Under the pieces are notes generated by a model, which saw only the letters and a program-made list of their open reading frames with translations, was not told the DNA's origin and did not search any database. A stretch of 64,000 nt of DNA. It comes from JBGQOG01 sp052113705 (lineage in GTDB: Bacteria; Pseudomonadota; Alphaproteobacteria; Rhodobacterales; Rhodobacteraceae). Where the stretch lies: positions 62,001 to 126,000 of the forward strand of contig NZ_JBGQOG010000005.1 of the NCBI RefSeq assembly GCF_052113705.1. The letters are read 5' to 3'. Positions 1 through 9,188 of this stretch are shown here, in pieces. Each line of letters begins with the position of its first letter. The stretch's first letter is position 1. Both the position numbers and the translations under genes were made by a program.

Positions 1-678
1 CGTCTGGCGCTGCCAAAGATCGTGACCTGGCTGCGCGGGCAGGGCGTGGAATTCCGGTTTTCCACTACGGTGACTGCCGTTTCCCCGCCGGTTGTGGAAA
101 CCAGCGCGGGTCCGGTGCGGGCGCGCAAGATCGTGGTCTGCCCGGGCGATGATCTGACCGGCCTTCTGGCCGAGCGTATCGCCGCGCGCGATGTCACGCG
201 GTGCAGGTTGCAGATGCTGCGGCTGGCCGATCCGGGTTTCCGCCTCGCGGGGGCGCTGGCCTCGGACCTCAGCCTGCTGCGCTATGACGGCTATGCGCAG
301 CTGCCCGAGGCCGCGGCGCTGCGGGCGCGGCTGATCCGCGAACAGCCGGAGATGCTTGAAAACGGCGTGCATCTGATCGTGGTGCAAAGCGCGGACGGAT
401 CGCTGGTGCTGGGCGACTCCCATCACTACGGCCCCACACCGGACCCCTTTGGCTCAGCGTATATCGACGCGCTGATCCTGTCGGAATTTGCGCGCCTGTT
501 CGGGCATCGGCCGGTGACCGTGGTCGAGCGCTGGACGGGCAGTTATTCTTCGTCGAAAGGGGCGGCCTTCATCGACCGGCCCGGCGCGGATCTGGCCCTG
601 GCGATGGTGACAAGCGGCACAGGTGCCTCGACTGGCTTTGCCATTGGCGAGGAAACCGTCGCAGAAATGTTTGACTGA
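1..678 (+). CDS. FAD-dependent oxidoreductase (phosphonate-linked DAO family), 5' end missing
   Basis: The reading frame is open from base 1, so the gene starts before the window; only the C-terminal 225 residues are seen. The N-terminal dinucleotide-binding fold is not visible. The remainder has the DAO-family substrate/cap region and the typical C-terminal segment (a W-T-G-S-Y stretch, then VTSGTGASTGFAIGEE) that closes over the flavin. It matches the TIGR03364-like oxidoreductases that recur beside 2-aminoethylphosphonate transport genes, and a phnS-phnT-permease set follows. Inferred role: oxidation of an amino- or N-substituted phosphonate. The family call is fairly firm; the substrate is inferred from neighbours. 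Confidence 0.75.
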   Translation, partial: RLALPKIVTWLRGQGVEFRFSTTVTAVSPPVVETSAGPVRARKIVVCPGDDLTGLLAERIAARDVTRCRLQMLRLADPGFRLAGALASDLSLLRYDGYAQLPEAAALRARLIREQPEMLENGVHLIVVQSADGSLVLGDSHHYGPTPDPFGSAYIDALILSEFARLFGHRPVTVVERWTGSYSSSKGAAFIDRPGADLALAMVTSGTGASTGFAIGEETVAEMFD

Positions 679-813
679 CTTGCGCAGCAAATCCCGCCTC
701 TCAGCGCCCCGCTCCACAAGGCCGCTCCCCTCAACGGCCCGGCCCACCATGCGGGGACCCACAAGGCCCTGGCCTTCAGAATTTTGGCCTCAGGCCTGCT
801 CCGGGTGCATGAC

Positions 814-1650
814 ATGACCCTTTCTGCCCTCGCTTTGGTGTTGTTTGCGGCCTTGCTGCATGCCGGGTGGAACGCGATGGTCAAGGCGGTGGATGACCGC
901 GCGGGGGTGCTTGCGGCGGTCTCGGCGGCACATGCCGTTCTGGGCCTGATCCTTGTGCTGAATTTTCCGCTGCCGGCCCGCGCAAGCTGGCCCTCGATCG
1001 CGGCCTCGGCGCTGCTGCATTATGGCTATTACATCTTGCTGTTCCGCGCCTATCGCATGGGAGACCTGAGCCAGGTCTATCCGATTTCGCGCGGTCTGGC
1101 CCCGGCGGTGGTGGCGCTCTCTGCCATGGTGCTGATCGGCGAATCCCTTGCGCCGCTGGGCTGGTTTGGGGTTGCTTGCGTCTCTGCCGGAGTGCTTATT
1201 CTGGCGCTGCAACGGGGGGCGGCGCAGGCCTCGCACGCCGCGGTCGTGTTCGCCATTTGCCTTGGTCTGCTCATTGCTGCCTATTCTGTAGCCGATGGCA
1301 TCGGCGTGCGAAGATCGGGCAATGCTTTCTCCTATATGGGCTGGCTGTTCGTGCTGGAATTTCCCGTGCCCCTGACCATTGGCCTGATGCGCCGCAGGGC
1401 AGGGGGGCGCTTTGGCCCGCGCGTGCTGGCCATGGGCGCCACCGGCGGTATCGCGGCGGTCAGTGCCTATGGAATTGTTTTGTATGTCAAGACGATAGCG
1501 CCGCTTGGGGCGGTGTCCGCCGTGCGGGAAACCAGTGTCGTCTTTGCCGCGCTGATCGGGATTTTGTGGTTTGGGGAGCGTCCCGTGACGGGCAGATTGC
1601 TCGCCGCGGCCGTGGTGGCGGCAGGCGTAATGGCCATCGCGGTCAGCTGA
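814..1650 (+). CDS. EamA/DMT-family membrane transporter
   Basis: A 278-residue, strongly hydrophobic protein with about ten membrane segments, the usual size and layout of a two-EamA-repeat drug/metabolite transporter. The N terminus (MTLSALALVLFAALLHAGWN) carries the early HAxWN motif of this family. The frame extends upstream to a TTG at 784, but the ATG at 814 places the start exactly at the first membrane helix, so it is preferred. It lies 135 bp after the oxidoreductase and before the phosphonate ABC genes in the same orientation, so it might export a phosphonate-related metabolite. The substrate cannot be read from sequence. Confidence 0.8.
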   Translation: MTLSALALVLFAALLHAGWNAMVKAVDDRAGVLAAVSAAHAVLGLILVLNFPLPARASWPSIAASALLHYGYYILLFRAYRMGDLSQVYPISRGLAPAVVALSAMVLIGESLAPLGWFGVACVSAGVLILALQRGAAQASHAAVVFAICLGLLIAAYSVADGIGVRRSGNAFSYMGWLFVLEFPVPLTIGLMRRRAGGRFGPRVLAMGATGGIAAVSAYGIVLYVKTIAPLGAVSAVRETSVVFAALIGILWFGERPVTGRLLAAAVVAAGVMAIAVS

Positions 1651-1659
1651 ACGCCAACA

Positions 1660-1676
1660 TATCGACATGGTCGATA
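1660..1676. promoter_or_regulatory. Inverted repeat in the phnS promoter region (operator candidate)
   Basis: TATCGAC-atg-GTCGATA is a perfect 7-bp inverted repeat with a 3-bp spacer. It lies just after the EamA gene and about 165 bp before phnS, at the edge of an AT-rich stretch (1677-1720) likely to contain the promoter. It looks like a dimeric regulator site. No regulator gene is adjacent in the window. Confidence 0.4.
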
Positions 1677-1838
1677 CTTTCATAAAAATAATAGATTTTA
1701 CTAATTTTACGCCTTCACCGCACCCTAAGTCATGACGTTCAGCGCCTGCCAGAAGCCGGGCGGTGACCTCAGCAAATTCACGTGCGGCCACTCAAGGCCG
1801 CCGCTCAATCCAGCGACTATCCAACGGGGAAACCAGAC

Positions 1839-2858
1839 ATGACCGGAAAAACGTTTTTGCTTTCATCGGCCTTGGCGCTCTGTGGCGCCTTTGCCGCCCA
1901 TGCCGAAACCGAGCTGACCGTCTATACCGCATTCGAGGCCGAATTTCTCGAGCGCTACGCCGCAGCCTTCCATGCGGAGCACCCTGAGATCAAGGTCAAC
2001 TGGGTGCGCGATTCCACCGGTGTGGTCACCGCGAAATTGCTGGCCGAAAAGAACAATCCCAGCGCGGATGTGGTCTGGGGCCTGGCCGCGACCTCGCTTC
2101 TGGTGCTGAAAACCGAAGGCATGCTGGAGCCCTATGCCCCCGCCGGTGTCGAGAAACTCGATGCCCGGTTTGTGGATACAGACACGCCGCCGTCCTGGGT
2201 TGGCCTGGACGCCTGGCTGGCCGCGATCTGCTACAACACGGTCGAAGGCACGAAACTGGGTCTGACGGCGCCGACCAGCTGGGAAGACCTGACCAGGCCG
2301 GAATATGCGGGCCATATTGTCATGCCGAACCCGGCCTCCTCCGGCACGGGGTTCCTGGATGTCTCGGCATGGCTGCAAACCTTTGGCGAGGACAAGGGCT
2401 GGGACTATATGGACCGCCTGCACAGCAATGTGGCCAGCTACACCCATTCCGGCTCAAAGCCCTGCAAAATGGCCGCCGCGGGGGAAACCGTGGTCGGCGT
2501 GTCTTTTGCCTTCCGGGGGGCAAACTCCAAATCGGATGGCGCGCCGATCGAGGTGATCACCCCGACAGAAGGGTTGGGGTGGGATGCCGAAGCGGCGGCG
2601 ATCATCGCCGGCACCGACAAGCTTGAGGCGGCGAAGGTGCTGGTCGACTGGTCGGTTTCTGAAGCCGCGATGAAGGAATACAACGAAGGCTATGCCGTCC
2701 TCGCGATGCCCGGCGTGGCCAGGGCCGTTGAAAACTACCCGGCCGATGCCGAAGGCAAGATGATCAAGAACGATTTCGAATGGGCCGCCAACAACCGCGC
2801 CAAGATCCTCGCGGAATGGTCCAGTCGCTACGACAACAAGAGCGAGCCGAAATCCTGA
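1839..2858 (+). CDS. phnS: 2-aminoethylphosphonate ABC transporter, substrate-binding protein
   Basis: A periplasmic solute-binding protein of 339 residues. An N-terminal signal peptide is clear (MTGKTFLLSSALALCGAFAAHA, then ETELTVYTAFEAE). The LTVYTAFE start and the S-T-G-V-V-T-A-K-L and NPSADVVWGLAAT segments are typical of the Fe3+/thiamine/2-AEP-type binding proteins. The start chosen is the ATG at 1839, preceded by GGGGAAA and beginning the signal peptide; a longer frame from 1782 adds a non-signal-like extension. It is first in a phnS-phnT-permease operon. 2-AEP specificity is inferred from this set and the flanking oxidoreductase. Confidence 0.87.
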   Translation: MTGKTFLLSSALALCGAFAAHAETELTVYTAFEAEFLERYAAAFHAEHPEIKVNWVRDSTGVVTAKLLAEKNNPSADVVWGLAATSLLVLKTEGMLEPYAPAGVEKLDARFVDTDTPPSWVGLDAWLAAICYNTVEGTKLGLTAPTSWEDLTRPEYAGHIVMPNPASSGTGFLDVSAWLQTFGEDKGWDYMDRLHSNVASYTHSGSKPCKMAAAGETVVGVSFAFRGANSKSDGAPIEVITPTEGLGWDAEAAAIIAGTDKLEAAKVLVDWSVSEAAMKEYNEGYAVLAMPGVARAVENYPADAEGKMIKNDFEWAANNRAKILAEWSSRYDNKSEPKS

Positions 2859-2916
2859 GCATCTGACACGGCGTGGGCCGCGACGGGCCCACGCTCCAGC
2901 CGAATGGAGCCGCATC

Positions 2917-4050
2917 ATGAATGCCATGACTTCACCGAACCTGTCCAATGTGTCGGAGACCATGCCCGTGACCGACGATTATCTCCGCATTACAAATCTC
3001 TGGAAGACCTACGGCGATTTCGTGGCGCTTCAGGATGTCTCGCTGCGGATCGCAAGGGGCGAATTCATCTGTTTCCTTGGCCCCTCGGGGTGCGGCAAGA
3101 CCACGCTTTTGCGCGCCATCGCCGGGCTTGAGCCACAGACAGGCGGACAGATCTCGCAAGGGGGGCGTGACATCTCGAACTTGCCCGCCTCGCAGCGCGA
3201 TTATGGCATCGTCTTTCAATCCTACGCGCTGTTTCCCAACCTGACGGTGGTGCGCAACGTTGCCTTCGGGTTGGAAAACACCGGGCGGCCCAAGGCAGAG
3301 ATCACCCGGCGGGTTGCGGAATTGTTGGCGCTGATCGGTTTGCCGGACAAGGCGGATCGCTATCCGGCGCAACTGTCCGGCGGCCAGCAGCAACGCATCG
3401 CCTTGGCGCGCTCCATTGCCATCAATCCGGGGCTCTTGCTGCTGGATGAGCCGCTGTCCGCACTGGATGCCAAGGTGCGCGTGCATCTGCGGCATGAGAT
3501 CAAGGAATTGCAGCGCAAGCTGGGCGTGACCACGATCATGGTGACGCATGATCAGGAAGAAGCGTTGTCGATGGCCGACCGTATTGTGGTGATGAACCAC
3601 GGCAGGATCGAGCAGATCGGCACCCCGACCGAGATTTACCGCCACCCTGCATCGCTGTTCGTCGCTGATTTCATCGGCGAAACCAATCGCTTCGCCAGCC
3701 AGTATCAGCAGGGCGCGGTCAAGCTGGGCAGCGTGGTCCTGAACACCGATGTGCCGGGGCAGACCGACGGGACAGCCGTGATGGTGGCGATCCGTCCGGA
3801 AGATATTCTGCCGCATTCTGCCGGACACGATGCCGCGTCAAAGCCCAACCGCCTGCCGGTGACGATCTCGGCGCAGGAGTTCCTCGGGTCGTCCTGGCGG
3901 ATGCATCTGCGCAGTGACGCGCTGGGCGAGGCGCCACTTGTCGCCAATTTCTCGATGAACGCCGTGCGGCGGCTTGATCTGTCCGAAGGCAGCAGATTGA
4001 CGGTGGAACTTCCGGCCGAACGTGTCCTCGTTTTTCCGAAGGGATCCTGA
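2917..4050 (+). CDS. phnT: 2-aminoethylphosphonate ABC transporter, ATP-binding protein
   Basis: Cytoplasmic ATPase of 377 residues. Walker A (GPSGCGKTT) lies at about residues 55-63, the ABC signature (LSGGQQQR) near 155, and Walker B with D-loop (LLLLDEPLSALDAK) near 172. A C-terminal TOBE-like domain after about residue 250 fits the PotA/FbpC/PhnT group. An ATG at 2917 follows a GGAG at 2905-2908; about 20 residues precede the conserved LRITNLWKTYG start, so an internal ATG could be the true start. Its stop is one base from the permease ATG, so the two are translationally linked. Confidence 0.88.
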   Translation: MNAMTSPNLSNVSETMPVTDDYLRITNLWKTYGDFVALQDVSLRIARGEFICFLGPSGCGKTTLLRAIAGLEPQTGGQISQGGRDISNLPASQRDYGIVFQSYALFPNLTVVRNVAFGLENTGRPKAEITRRVAELLALIGLPDKADRYPAQLSGGQQQRIALARSIAINPGLLLLDEPLSALDAKVRVHLRHEIKELQRKLGVTTIMVTHDQEEALSMADRIVVMNHGRIEQIGTPTEIYRHPASLFVADFIGETNRFASQYQQGAVKLGSVVLNTDVPGQTDGTAVMVAIRPEDILPHSAGHDAASKPNRLPVTISAQEFLGSSWRMHLRSDALGEAPLVANFSMNAVRRLDLSEGSRLTVELPAERVLVFPKGS

Positions 4051-4051
4051 G

Positions 4052-6058
4052 ATGAGCCTTGCTGAATGGATTTTGCCGCGCCGCACCGTCACGCTGAAGA
4101 TTGATCGCGATGGCGTGATCAAGCGGGGCTTCATGCTGGTGATCGCGCTCTACCTGATCGTGGCGCTGGCACTGCCGCTCTATACGATGCTGACAAAATC
4201 CTTTGTGACCTATGGGTTTGACCTCGCCCGATACGAATTTCAGGTCAGCGATGCGACGGGCACGACATTCGGTCCGCCGGTCACCGCGGCCGCGCTGAAC
4301 AGCACGCTGGAGCGTTTTGGCGCGGAAGATCTGCACAGCTCCTCGGAAGGCAGATTGTCGGTGATTGATCTCTTCCCCGACTTCAGTTTCCGGAGCGCGG
4401 TGAAATACCGGATGCGGGCGCTGGGCGAGGCGTCTTGGCTGGTGGGTCTTGATCCGGTCGCGGCCCGGGACTGGCAGGAATATGACAGCAACACCTTTCG
4501 CCGCATCAATCTGCGCCCGGTCACGACGGTCGGTGTGCAAAACTACCTCGCCTATTTCTCGAACCCGACACTGTTCCGATCAATCGAGAATTCGCTGTTC
4601 ATTGCTCTGGTCAGCACGGTTCTGACCGTCAGCATTGCCTTCGGATTTGCCTATGCGATCAGCCGCAGCTGCATGCGGTTCAAGGGCGCGATGAAGCTGA
4701 TCGCGATGATGCCCATTCTCGTGCCCTCGCTGTTGCCGGGGATCGCGCTGATCTATCTGTTCGGCAATCAGGGCTTGCTGAAGGCCCTGCTGATGGGCCA
4801 GTCGATCTATGGCCCGCTGGGCATCGTGATCGGGTCGGTGTTCTTCACCTTTCCGCATGCGTTGATCATCATTTCAACCGCGCTCGCCATCGCCGATCAG
4901 CGCCAATATGAGGCTGCAGAAGCGCTGCGCGCCTCGCGCTGGCGCACCTTCTGGACGGTCACGATCCCGGGCGCGCGCTATGGCCTGATCTCGGCGGCTT
5001 TTGTGACCTTCACGCTGGTGATCACCGATTTCGGCCTGCCGAAAGTGATTGGCGGGCAGTACAGCGTGCTGGCCCTCGACATCTATAAACAAGTGATCGG
5101 CCAGCAGAATTTCGAGATGGGCGCGGTGGTTTCCGTCATCCTGCTGATCCCTGCCATTCTGGCTTTCGTGATCGACCGGCAGATCCAGAAGAAACAGGTC
5201 TCGCAGCTCTCGGCGCGCTCGGTGCCCTATGAACCCAAGCCCCGCGCGGGATTTGATGCGCTTTGCCTTATCTGGTGCGGACTGGTGGCGGGGTTCATCC
5301 TTCTGATGATCGGCACCTGTCAACTGGCCGCGCTGGTGAATTTCTGGCCCTATGACATGAGCCTGAGCCTGAAGAACTTTGCCTTTGACAAGATGGATGG
5401 CGGCGGCTGGTCGGCCTATTGGAACTCGATCCGGCTGGCGGCGCTGACGGCGGTGATCGGCACAGCCGTGGTGTTCACCGGCGCCTATATGGTGGAAAAG
5501 CTGGACGGGTCGCATTTTGCGCGCGGTTTGTTCCAGTTTCTGGCCATGCTGCCGATGGCGGTTCCCGGCATGGTTCTGGGCCTTGCCTATATCTTTTTCT
5601 TCAACAACCCGTCGAACCCGTTGAATGCCATCTATGGCACGATGGCGATCCTTGTCGTCTCGACGGTGACGCATTTCTACACGGTCGGCCATCTGACTGC
5701 CCTGACCGCGCTGAAACAGATCGACCCTGAGTTTGAATCGGTCGCAACCTCGATGCGGCAGCCGTTCTGGCGGCTGTTTGGTCGGGTGACGGTGCCGATC
5801 TGTCTGCCGGCAATCCTCGACATCATGATCTACCTCTTCGTGAACGCGATGACGACGGTTTCGGCGGTGGTGTTCATCTATTCGAGCCAGACGGCGCTTG
5901 CCTCTGTCGCGGTGCTGAACATGGATGACGCGGGGGATATTGCCCCGGCGGCAGCGATGGGGATGATGATCTTTTACACCAACGTCCTGGCGCGGCTTTT
6001 GCACATGGCGCTGTCGCACAGCCTTCTGCGCCGCACACAAAGCTGGCGCGTCAGGTGA
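4052..6058 (+). CDS. 2-aminoethylphosphonate ABC transporter, fused double permease
   Basis: Inner-membrane permease of 668 residues that joins two binding-protein-dependent permease domains in one chain. EAA-type coupling loops are visible near residue 286 (YEAAEALRASRWRTFW) and near 560 (FESVATSMRQPFWRLFG), so a single copy can form the whole channel. After the first membrane helix there is a soluble insertion of about 110 residues (roughly residues 55-160) before the transport domain. A longer frame starts at 4022 inside phnT, but the ATG at 4052, directly after the phnT stop, is preferred. It fits the PhnU-like fused permeases of 2-AEP importers. Confidence 0.87.
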   Translation: MSLAEWILPRRTVTLKIDRDGVIKRGFMLVIALYLIVALALPLYTMLTKSFVTYGFDLARYEFQVSDATGTTFGPPVTAAALNSTLERFGAEDLHSSSEGRLSVIDLFPDFSFRSAVKYRMRALGEASWLVGLDPVAARDWQEYDSNTFRRINLRPVTTVGVQNYLAYFSNPTLFRSIENSLFIALVSTVLTVSIAFGFAYAISRSCMRFKGAMKLIAMMPILVPSLLPGIALIYLFGNQGLLKALLMGQSIYGPLGIVIGSVFFTFPHALIIISTALAIADQRQYEAAEALRASRWRTFWTVTIPGARYGLISAAFVTFTLVITDFGLPKVIGGQYSVLALDIYKQVIGQQNFEMGAVVSVILLIPAILAFVIDRQIQKKQVSQLSARSVPYEPKPRAGFDALCLIWCGLVAGFILLMIGTCQLAALVNFWPYDMSLSLKNFAFDKMDGGGWSAYWNSIRLAALTAVIGTAVVFTGAYMVEKLDGSHFARGLFQFLAMLPMAVPGMVLGLAYIFFFNNPSNPLNAIYGTMAILVVSTVTHFYTVGHLTALTALKQIDPEFESVATSMRQPFWRLFGRVTVPICLPAILDIMIYLFVNAMTTVSAVVFIYSSQTALASVAVLNMDDAGDIAPAAAMGMMIFYTNVLARLLHMALSHSLLRRTQSWRVR

Positions 6059-6112
6059 GGCATTGAGGACGTCACTGCCCGCGGAGAGTTTGCTTGGGGG
6101 CGCTGTCGTGAT

Positions 6113-6149
6113 CCGGTGGCGCGCGCCATGATAAGGCGCGGGCCACCGG
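6113..6149. terminator. Hairpin between convergent permease and rsuA genes
   Basis: A 15-bp stem (CCGGTGGCGCGCGCC against GGCGCGGGCCACCGG, one mismatch) with a 7-base loop sits in the 99-bp gap between two convergent genes. There is no clear U-run on either strand, but position and stem strength suit a bidirectional terminator. Confidence 0.6.
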
Positions 6150-6157
6150 CAGGCGTG

Positions 6158-6916
6158 TCAATCACCCAGGCTGCCAACGCTGTCCTGAAAGATCAGGGCG
6201 ATCTCTTCCTCACCCAGCAGCTTCCACTGCCCGGGGGCCAGATCCGCGGGCAGCAGCAGACCGCCAAGACGTTCGCGGTGCAGTGCCTCGACGTGATTTC
6301 CGGCGGCAGCAAACATGCGGCGCACCTGATGATACCGGCCTTCGGTGACCGTCAGCAGGGCTTCGGTTTCCGAGATCACCTGCAACTCCGCCGGGGCCAG
6401 CGGCTTGTCCTCGCCGTCCAGCATCATGCGGCCCGAGGCGAACAGATCGCCCTCGGTGCCGGTGAGCGGCCGGGCCAAAGTGGCGCGATAAATCTTTTTG
6501 ACATGGCGTTTGGGGCTGATGACACGGTGCAGCAAACGGCCATCATCGGTCAGCAACAAAAGGCCGGAAGTCTGCTTGTCCAACCGGCCGATGGTGGAGA
6601 TTGCCGGGCTTCGCCGCTTCCAGCGTTCAGGCAGGATATCATAGACAAGCGCCCCGGCTTCCTTGTGCGAACAGGTCATGCCCAAAGGCTTGTTCAGCAG
6701 GAGGACGAGGCCCGCGATGGGATCGAGCGCCGCGCCGTCGATCTTCATCCGCATCGGCAAATCCGGCGTGACAGGAATGCGCTGACCCGCGTCTGCGAGC
6801 ACGGCACCGTCCAGCGTGATGCCGCCAGCCTTGGCCAGGCGCGCCATTTCGCTGCGCGATCCATAGCCCATGGAGGACAGCAGCTTGTCGAGGCGGGAAC
6901 TCGGTGTTTGCGCCAT
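6158..6916 (-). CDS. rsuA: 16S rRNA pseudouridine synthase (RsuA family)
   Basis: A 252-residue enzyme expected to convert a uridine of 16S rRNA (U516 in E. coli) to pseudouridine. An S4-like RNA-binding domain occupies about residues 1-65 (SRLDKLLSSMGYGSRSE, GGITLDG), followed by the catalytic domain. Its active-site motif GRLDKQTSGLLLLT contains the essential aspartate, and YHQVRRMFAAAGNHV is the conserved C-terminal block. The ATG at 6916 starts directly at the S4 domain. It is a housekeeping gene on the opposite strand from the phosphonate operon. RsuA is preferred over RluE/RluB by length and S4 domain. Confidence 0.88.
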   Translation of the reverse strand: MAQTPSSRLDKLLSSMGYGSRSEMARLAKAGGITLDGAVLADAGQRIPVTPDLPMRMKIDGAALDPIAGLVLLLNKPLGMTCSHKEAGALVYDILPERWKRRSPAISTIGRLDKQTSGLLLLTDDGRLLHRVISPKRHVKKIYRATLARPLTGTEGDLFASGRMMLDGEDKPLAPAELQVISETEALLTVTEGRYHQVRRMFAAAGNHVEALHRERLGGLLLPADLAPGQWKLLGEEEIALIFQDSVGSLGD

Positions 6917-7161
6917 TGCTGTGCGTCCTCACATGGGTTGCAGTTTTCGCGCGCCGTATCACCTGCGCGGATGACGTGGTGACAGGGCCCCGGCCCGGAC
7001 CCCGCCGCAATAACCTGTAGCGGCGTGGGTTTATCGCCACAAGGCGGCGTCGCAGCCGCGACCGCTGATTTCGTGCCGGTGCGGGTCCGGCAGCGCATCA
7101 GCGGCGGTGCTGTCGGCATGTGTTCCGGCAGGCGCTGGTCCGGCCAAAGTCCATGCCACCC

Positions 7162-7190
7162 AAAAAGGCGCCCCCGATCCGGGGGCGCCT
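7162..7190 (-). terminator. Rho-independent terminator of the tct remnant operon
   Basis: A perfect 10-bp stem (AGGCGCCCCC / GGGGGCGCCT, 5-base loop) is preceded on the plus strand by AAAAA. On the minus-strand transcript the stem is therefore followed by a U-run. It sits 23 bp past the second stop of the tctAB remnant, exactly where its transcript should end. Confidence 0.75.
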
Positions 7191-7212
7191 GATGGGCAGG
7201 GAAGGTCAGAGA

Positions 7213-8118
7213 TCAGCGCAGCAGGCTCCAGACGAGGCGCTGGGGCAACCGCAGGGTCATCGCCCGGGTCAGCAGGGCGAGAAACCCGATGGCGCTGGCG
7301 GCCATGATCAGGCTGCGCATCCAGCCCGCACCGCCGATTTAGACGAGGAGGAGCGGGCAGAAGATCGCCATGGCAGGCAGAAAACCAATCAGCCAGATGC
7401 CGACGGTCACCAGCGCAAAGAGCATCAGATAGGTCTCGGCGCGGAAGGTTCCCGGGTTGCGGGCGGTGGCGTCGTCATCATGCAGCACCTTCGGGCTGCC
7501 CCGCCGGATCTGCCCGGCAACAATGGTCACCGCGATCAGGGTGATCGTGCCCGCCGCCAGCGGAAAGATCCGCGCCAGAAAGCTGAGCTTCAGTGCATCC
7601 GCCGCGCAATAGGCCCCCACGGCCAGCAACAGTGCCGCAAAGCCGATCTGCCAGCCGCGGGTGTGCTGTGCCTCGGCACTGGCCATCCCCTCGCTTTCGA
7701 TCACCGCACCCGAGCGCAACCCGAGGAACAGCGAGACCAGCGTGATCGCCCCGACGATCAGCACGCCCGGACGGCTGACCCAACTCCAATCGTAGAATTG
7801 CACCGCCTGATAGAGGTAGTTTTCTGCCCCCGGCGCCAGCACGAAGCCAATCAGCAGGGCCGGACGTGGCCAGCCAAAGCGGCGCATGTTGAGACCCACC
7901 GCCCCCATGACGATCACCGCCACCATGCCGATCAGCATCCCGAGGGCGGCGGTCGTCTCCATTCCGTAGAGAAACGGGAGCAGGATCGACATGCCCGCGA
8001 TGCCGCCCAGTCCGGGCAAGATCCCGACCATCAGCCCGACGAGTACCTCGAGCCCCAAAAAACCCAGATGCGACAGAGACAGCGCCTGTCCCAGCGCCGA
8101 GCGCGCAATGTCCCACAT
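7213..8118 (-). pseudogene. Broken tripartite tricarboxylate transporter permease (TctA with TctB-like tail)
   Basis: The start is normal (ATG at 8118 after a GGGGGGAGGAAAG leader) and the first 70 codons match the TctA N terminus (LVGLMVGILPGLGG..., TTAALGMLIGM). The frame then jumps directly to the TctA C-terminal part (NMRRFGWPRPALLIGFVLAPGAE). About 300 codons of the normal roughly 500-residue TctA are therefore missing, in frame. A TctB-like four-helix domain follows. It is cut by a TAA at 7339-7341, after which the same frame stays open for 41 more codons (ending MRSLIMAASAIGFLALL... to a TGA at 7213-7215). Two lesions in one gene argue for decay. The 259-residue open part cannot form a TctA channel. 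Confidence 0.8.
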
Positions 8119-8173
8119 TATCTTTCCTCCCCCCGGAGACCCATTTCCAAGGGCCTCCTCTCAGTGGAACCCG

Positions 8174-9163
8174 TCAGAAGCGGACGTCGTATTCCGTGGT
8201 CAGCCAGTTTTTCAGCCAATCTTTCGCCGCCGGATCCATGTCCGGCACGATGGCGCGTCCACCACGGTCTGCACCGCATCCCGCCACATCTGCTTCGTCT
8301 CTTCCGGCGCATCCGCCGGGACAACGATCATCTTTTGCAGCGCAAAGCCCGCGAGCATCATCGCCTTCCAGGCTTCACAGGCCTCGCCCGCAGGGGCGCC
8401 GCCGGTTGCCTGCTCAAAGAACTCCGGGAAGGAGGGCAGATCCGGATAGGACGGATCGCGCGAGACGGTGCCATCGGAATTCACCACGTCGAGCGCGAAG
8501 AGGGGCGCGGCCTTGCCCCCTTCGATCAGCGGGATGACGCTGGAGAGATAGGCGGTGGTGGTCTGGAAATCGATGCCCGCTTCGCCGCGCTTGAACGCCA
8601 GGCGTCCCTGGCCACGGCTGTCCATGCCAAACACCGGCTTGACCTGCATCCCGAGGATTTTGAATGCCAGACGCGCGGGCAGTTCCAGCTGGGTCGGGCC
8701 CTGGCTCGCAAAGCGCATCTCGGTCTGACGCAGCGCCCCGATGTCATCGGCGCCGTCGATGCCATATTGCAGATTGATGTAGACCACGCCGCCGGTGGGC
8801 GAGGCGAGCACCGGCGTCCAGTTGCCGTAATCATAGCGCACGCGCGGATCGCCGGATATTGCGTCGAGGCCGAGGTGCCCGGCACTTCCGGCCCGGTCGG
8901 CTTGGCGCGCACGGCGCATTGGTTCGCCCGGGTGATCGAGCCGCCCCCGGCACGTTCAGCACGACGACCGTCGGGCTCCCCGGCAGGGCCTCGGCCCGTT
9001 GCGGCGCGAAGAAGCACGCCCGGACATCGGTGCCACCGCCGACGCCAAAGGGAATGGTCTAAACCACCGTCTCGCCCGCGAGATCGGCGGCAGTTGCCGG
9101 GGGTGTCAGCAGGCTAATCGCCATCAGCGCCGCTGCGTTGCAGGCTTTCAGGGTATGTTACAT
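8174..9163 (-). pseudogene. Broken TctC-type (Bug) periplasmic binding protein
   Basis: Homology to tripartite tricarboxylate binding proteins runs through three frames. After a GGAGG, the ATG at 9161-9163 is followed at once by a stop; the signal-peptide-like stretch (KACNAAALMAISLLTPPATAA) follows without a usable start. The first mature segment hits an in-frame TAG at 9059-9061 (ETVV*TIPFGVGGGTD), probably a former tryptophan codon. The frame then shifts near 8950 and again near 8860 before a long intact stretch (RVRYDYGNWTPVLASPTGG...). A third shift near 8245 separates it from the true C terminus (DWLKNWLTTEYDVRF). This accumulation means a dead gene, not sequencing noise at one site. 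Confidence 0.8.
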
Positions 9164-9188
9164 GGTGTCCTCCGCCGTTATGGTCTGT

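Noticed and set aside
763..776. AAGGCC-CT-GGCCTT palindrome before the EamA gene
   Set aside because: Short and GC-rich, in a region with several similar GGCC repeats, so it is likely chance.
6917..7161. Possible small gene between rsuA and the tct terminator
   Set aside because: Open frames here are shadows or lack starts and ribosome sites; the gap most likely holds the rsuA promoter and nothing else visible.
7120..9117. A 665-codon open frame on the plus strand
   Set aside because: It is antisense to the tct remnants, has shadow-type arginine/glutamine/histidine-rich composition and no domain; it exists because high-GC DNA opens opposite frames.
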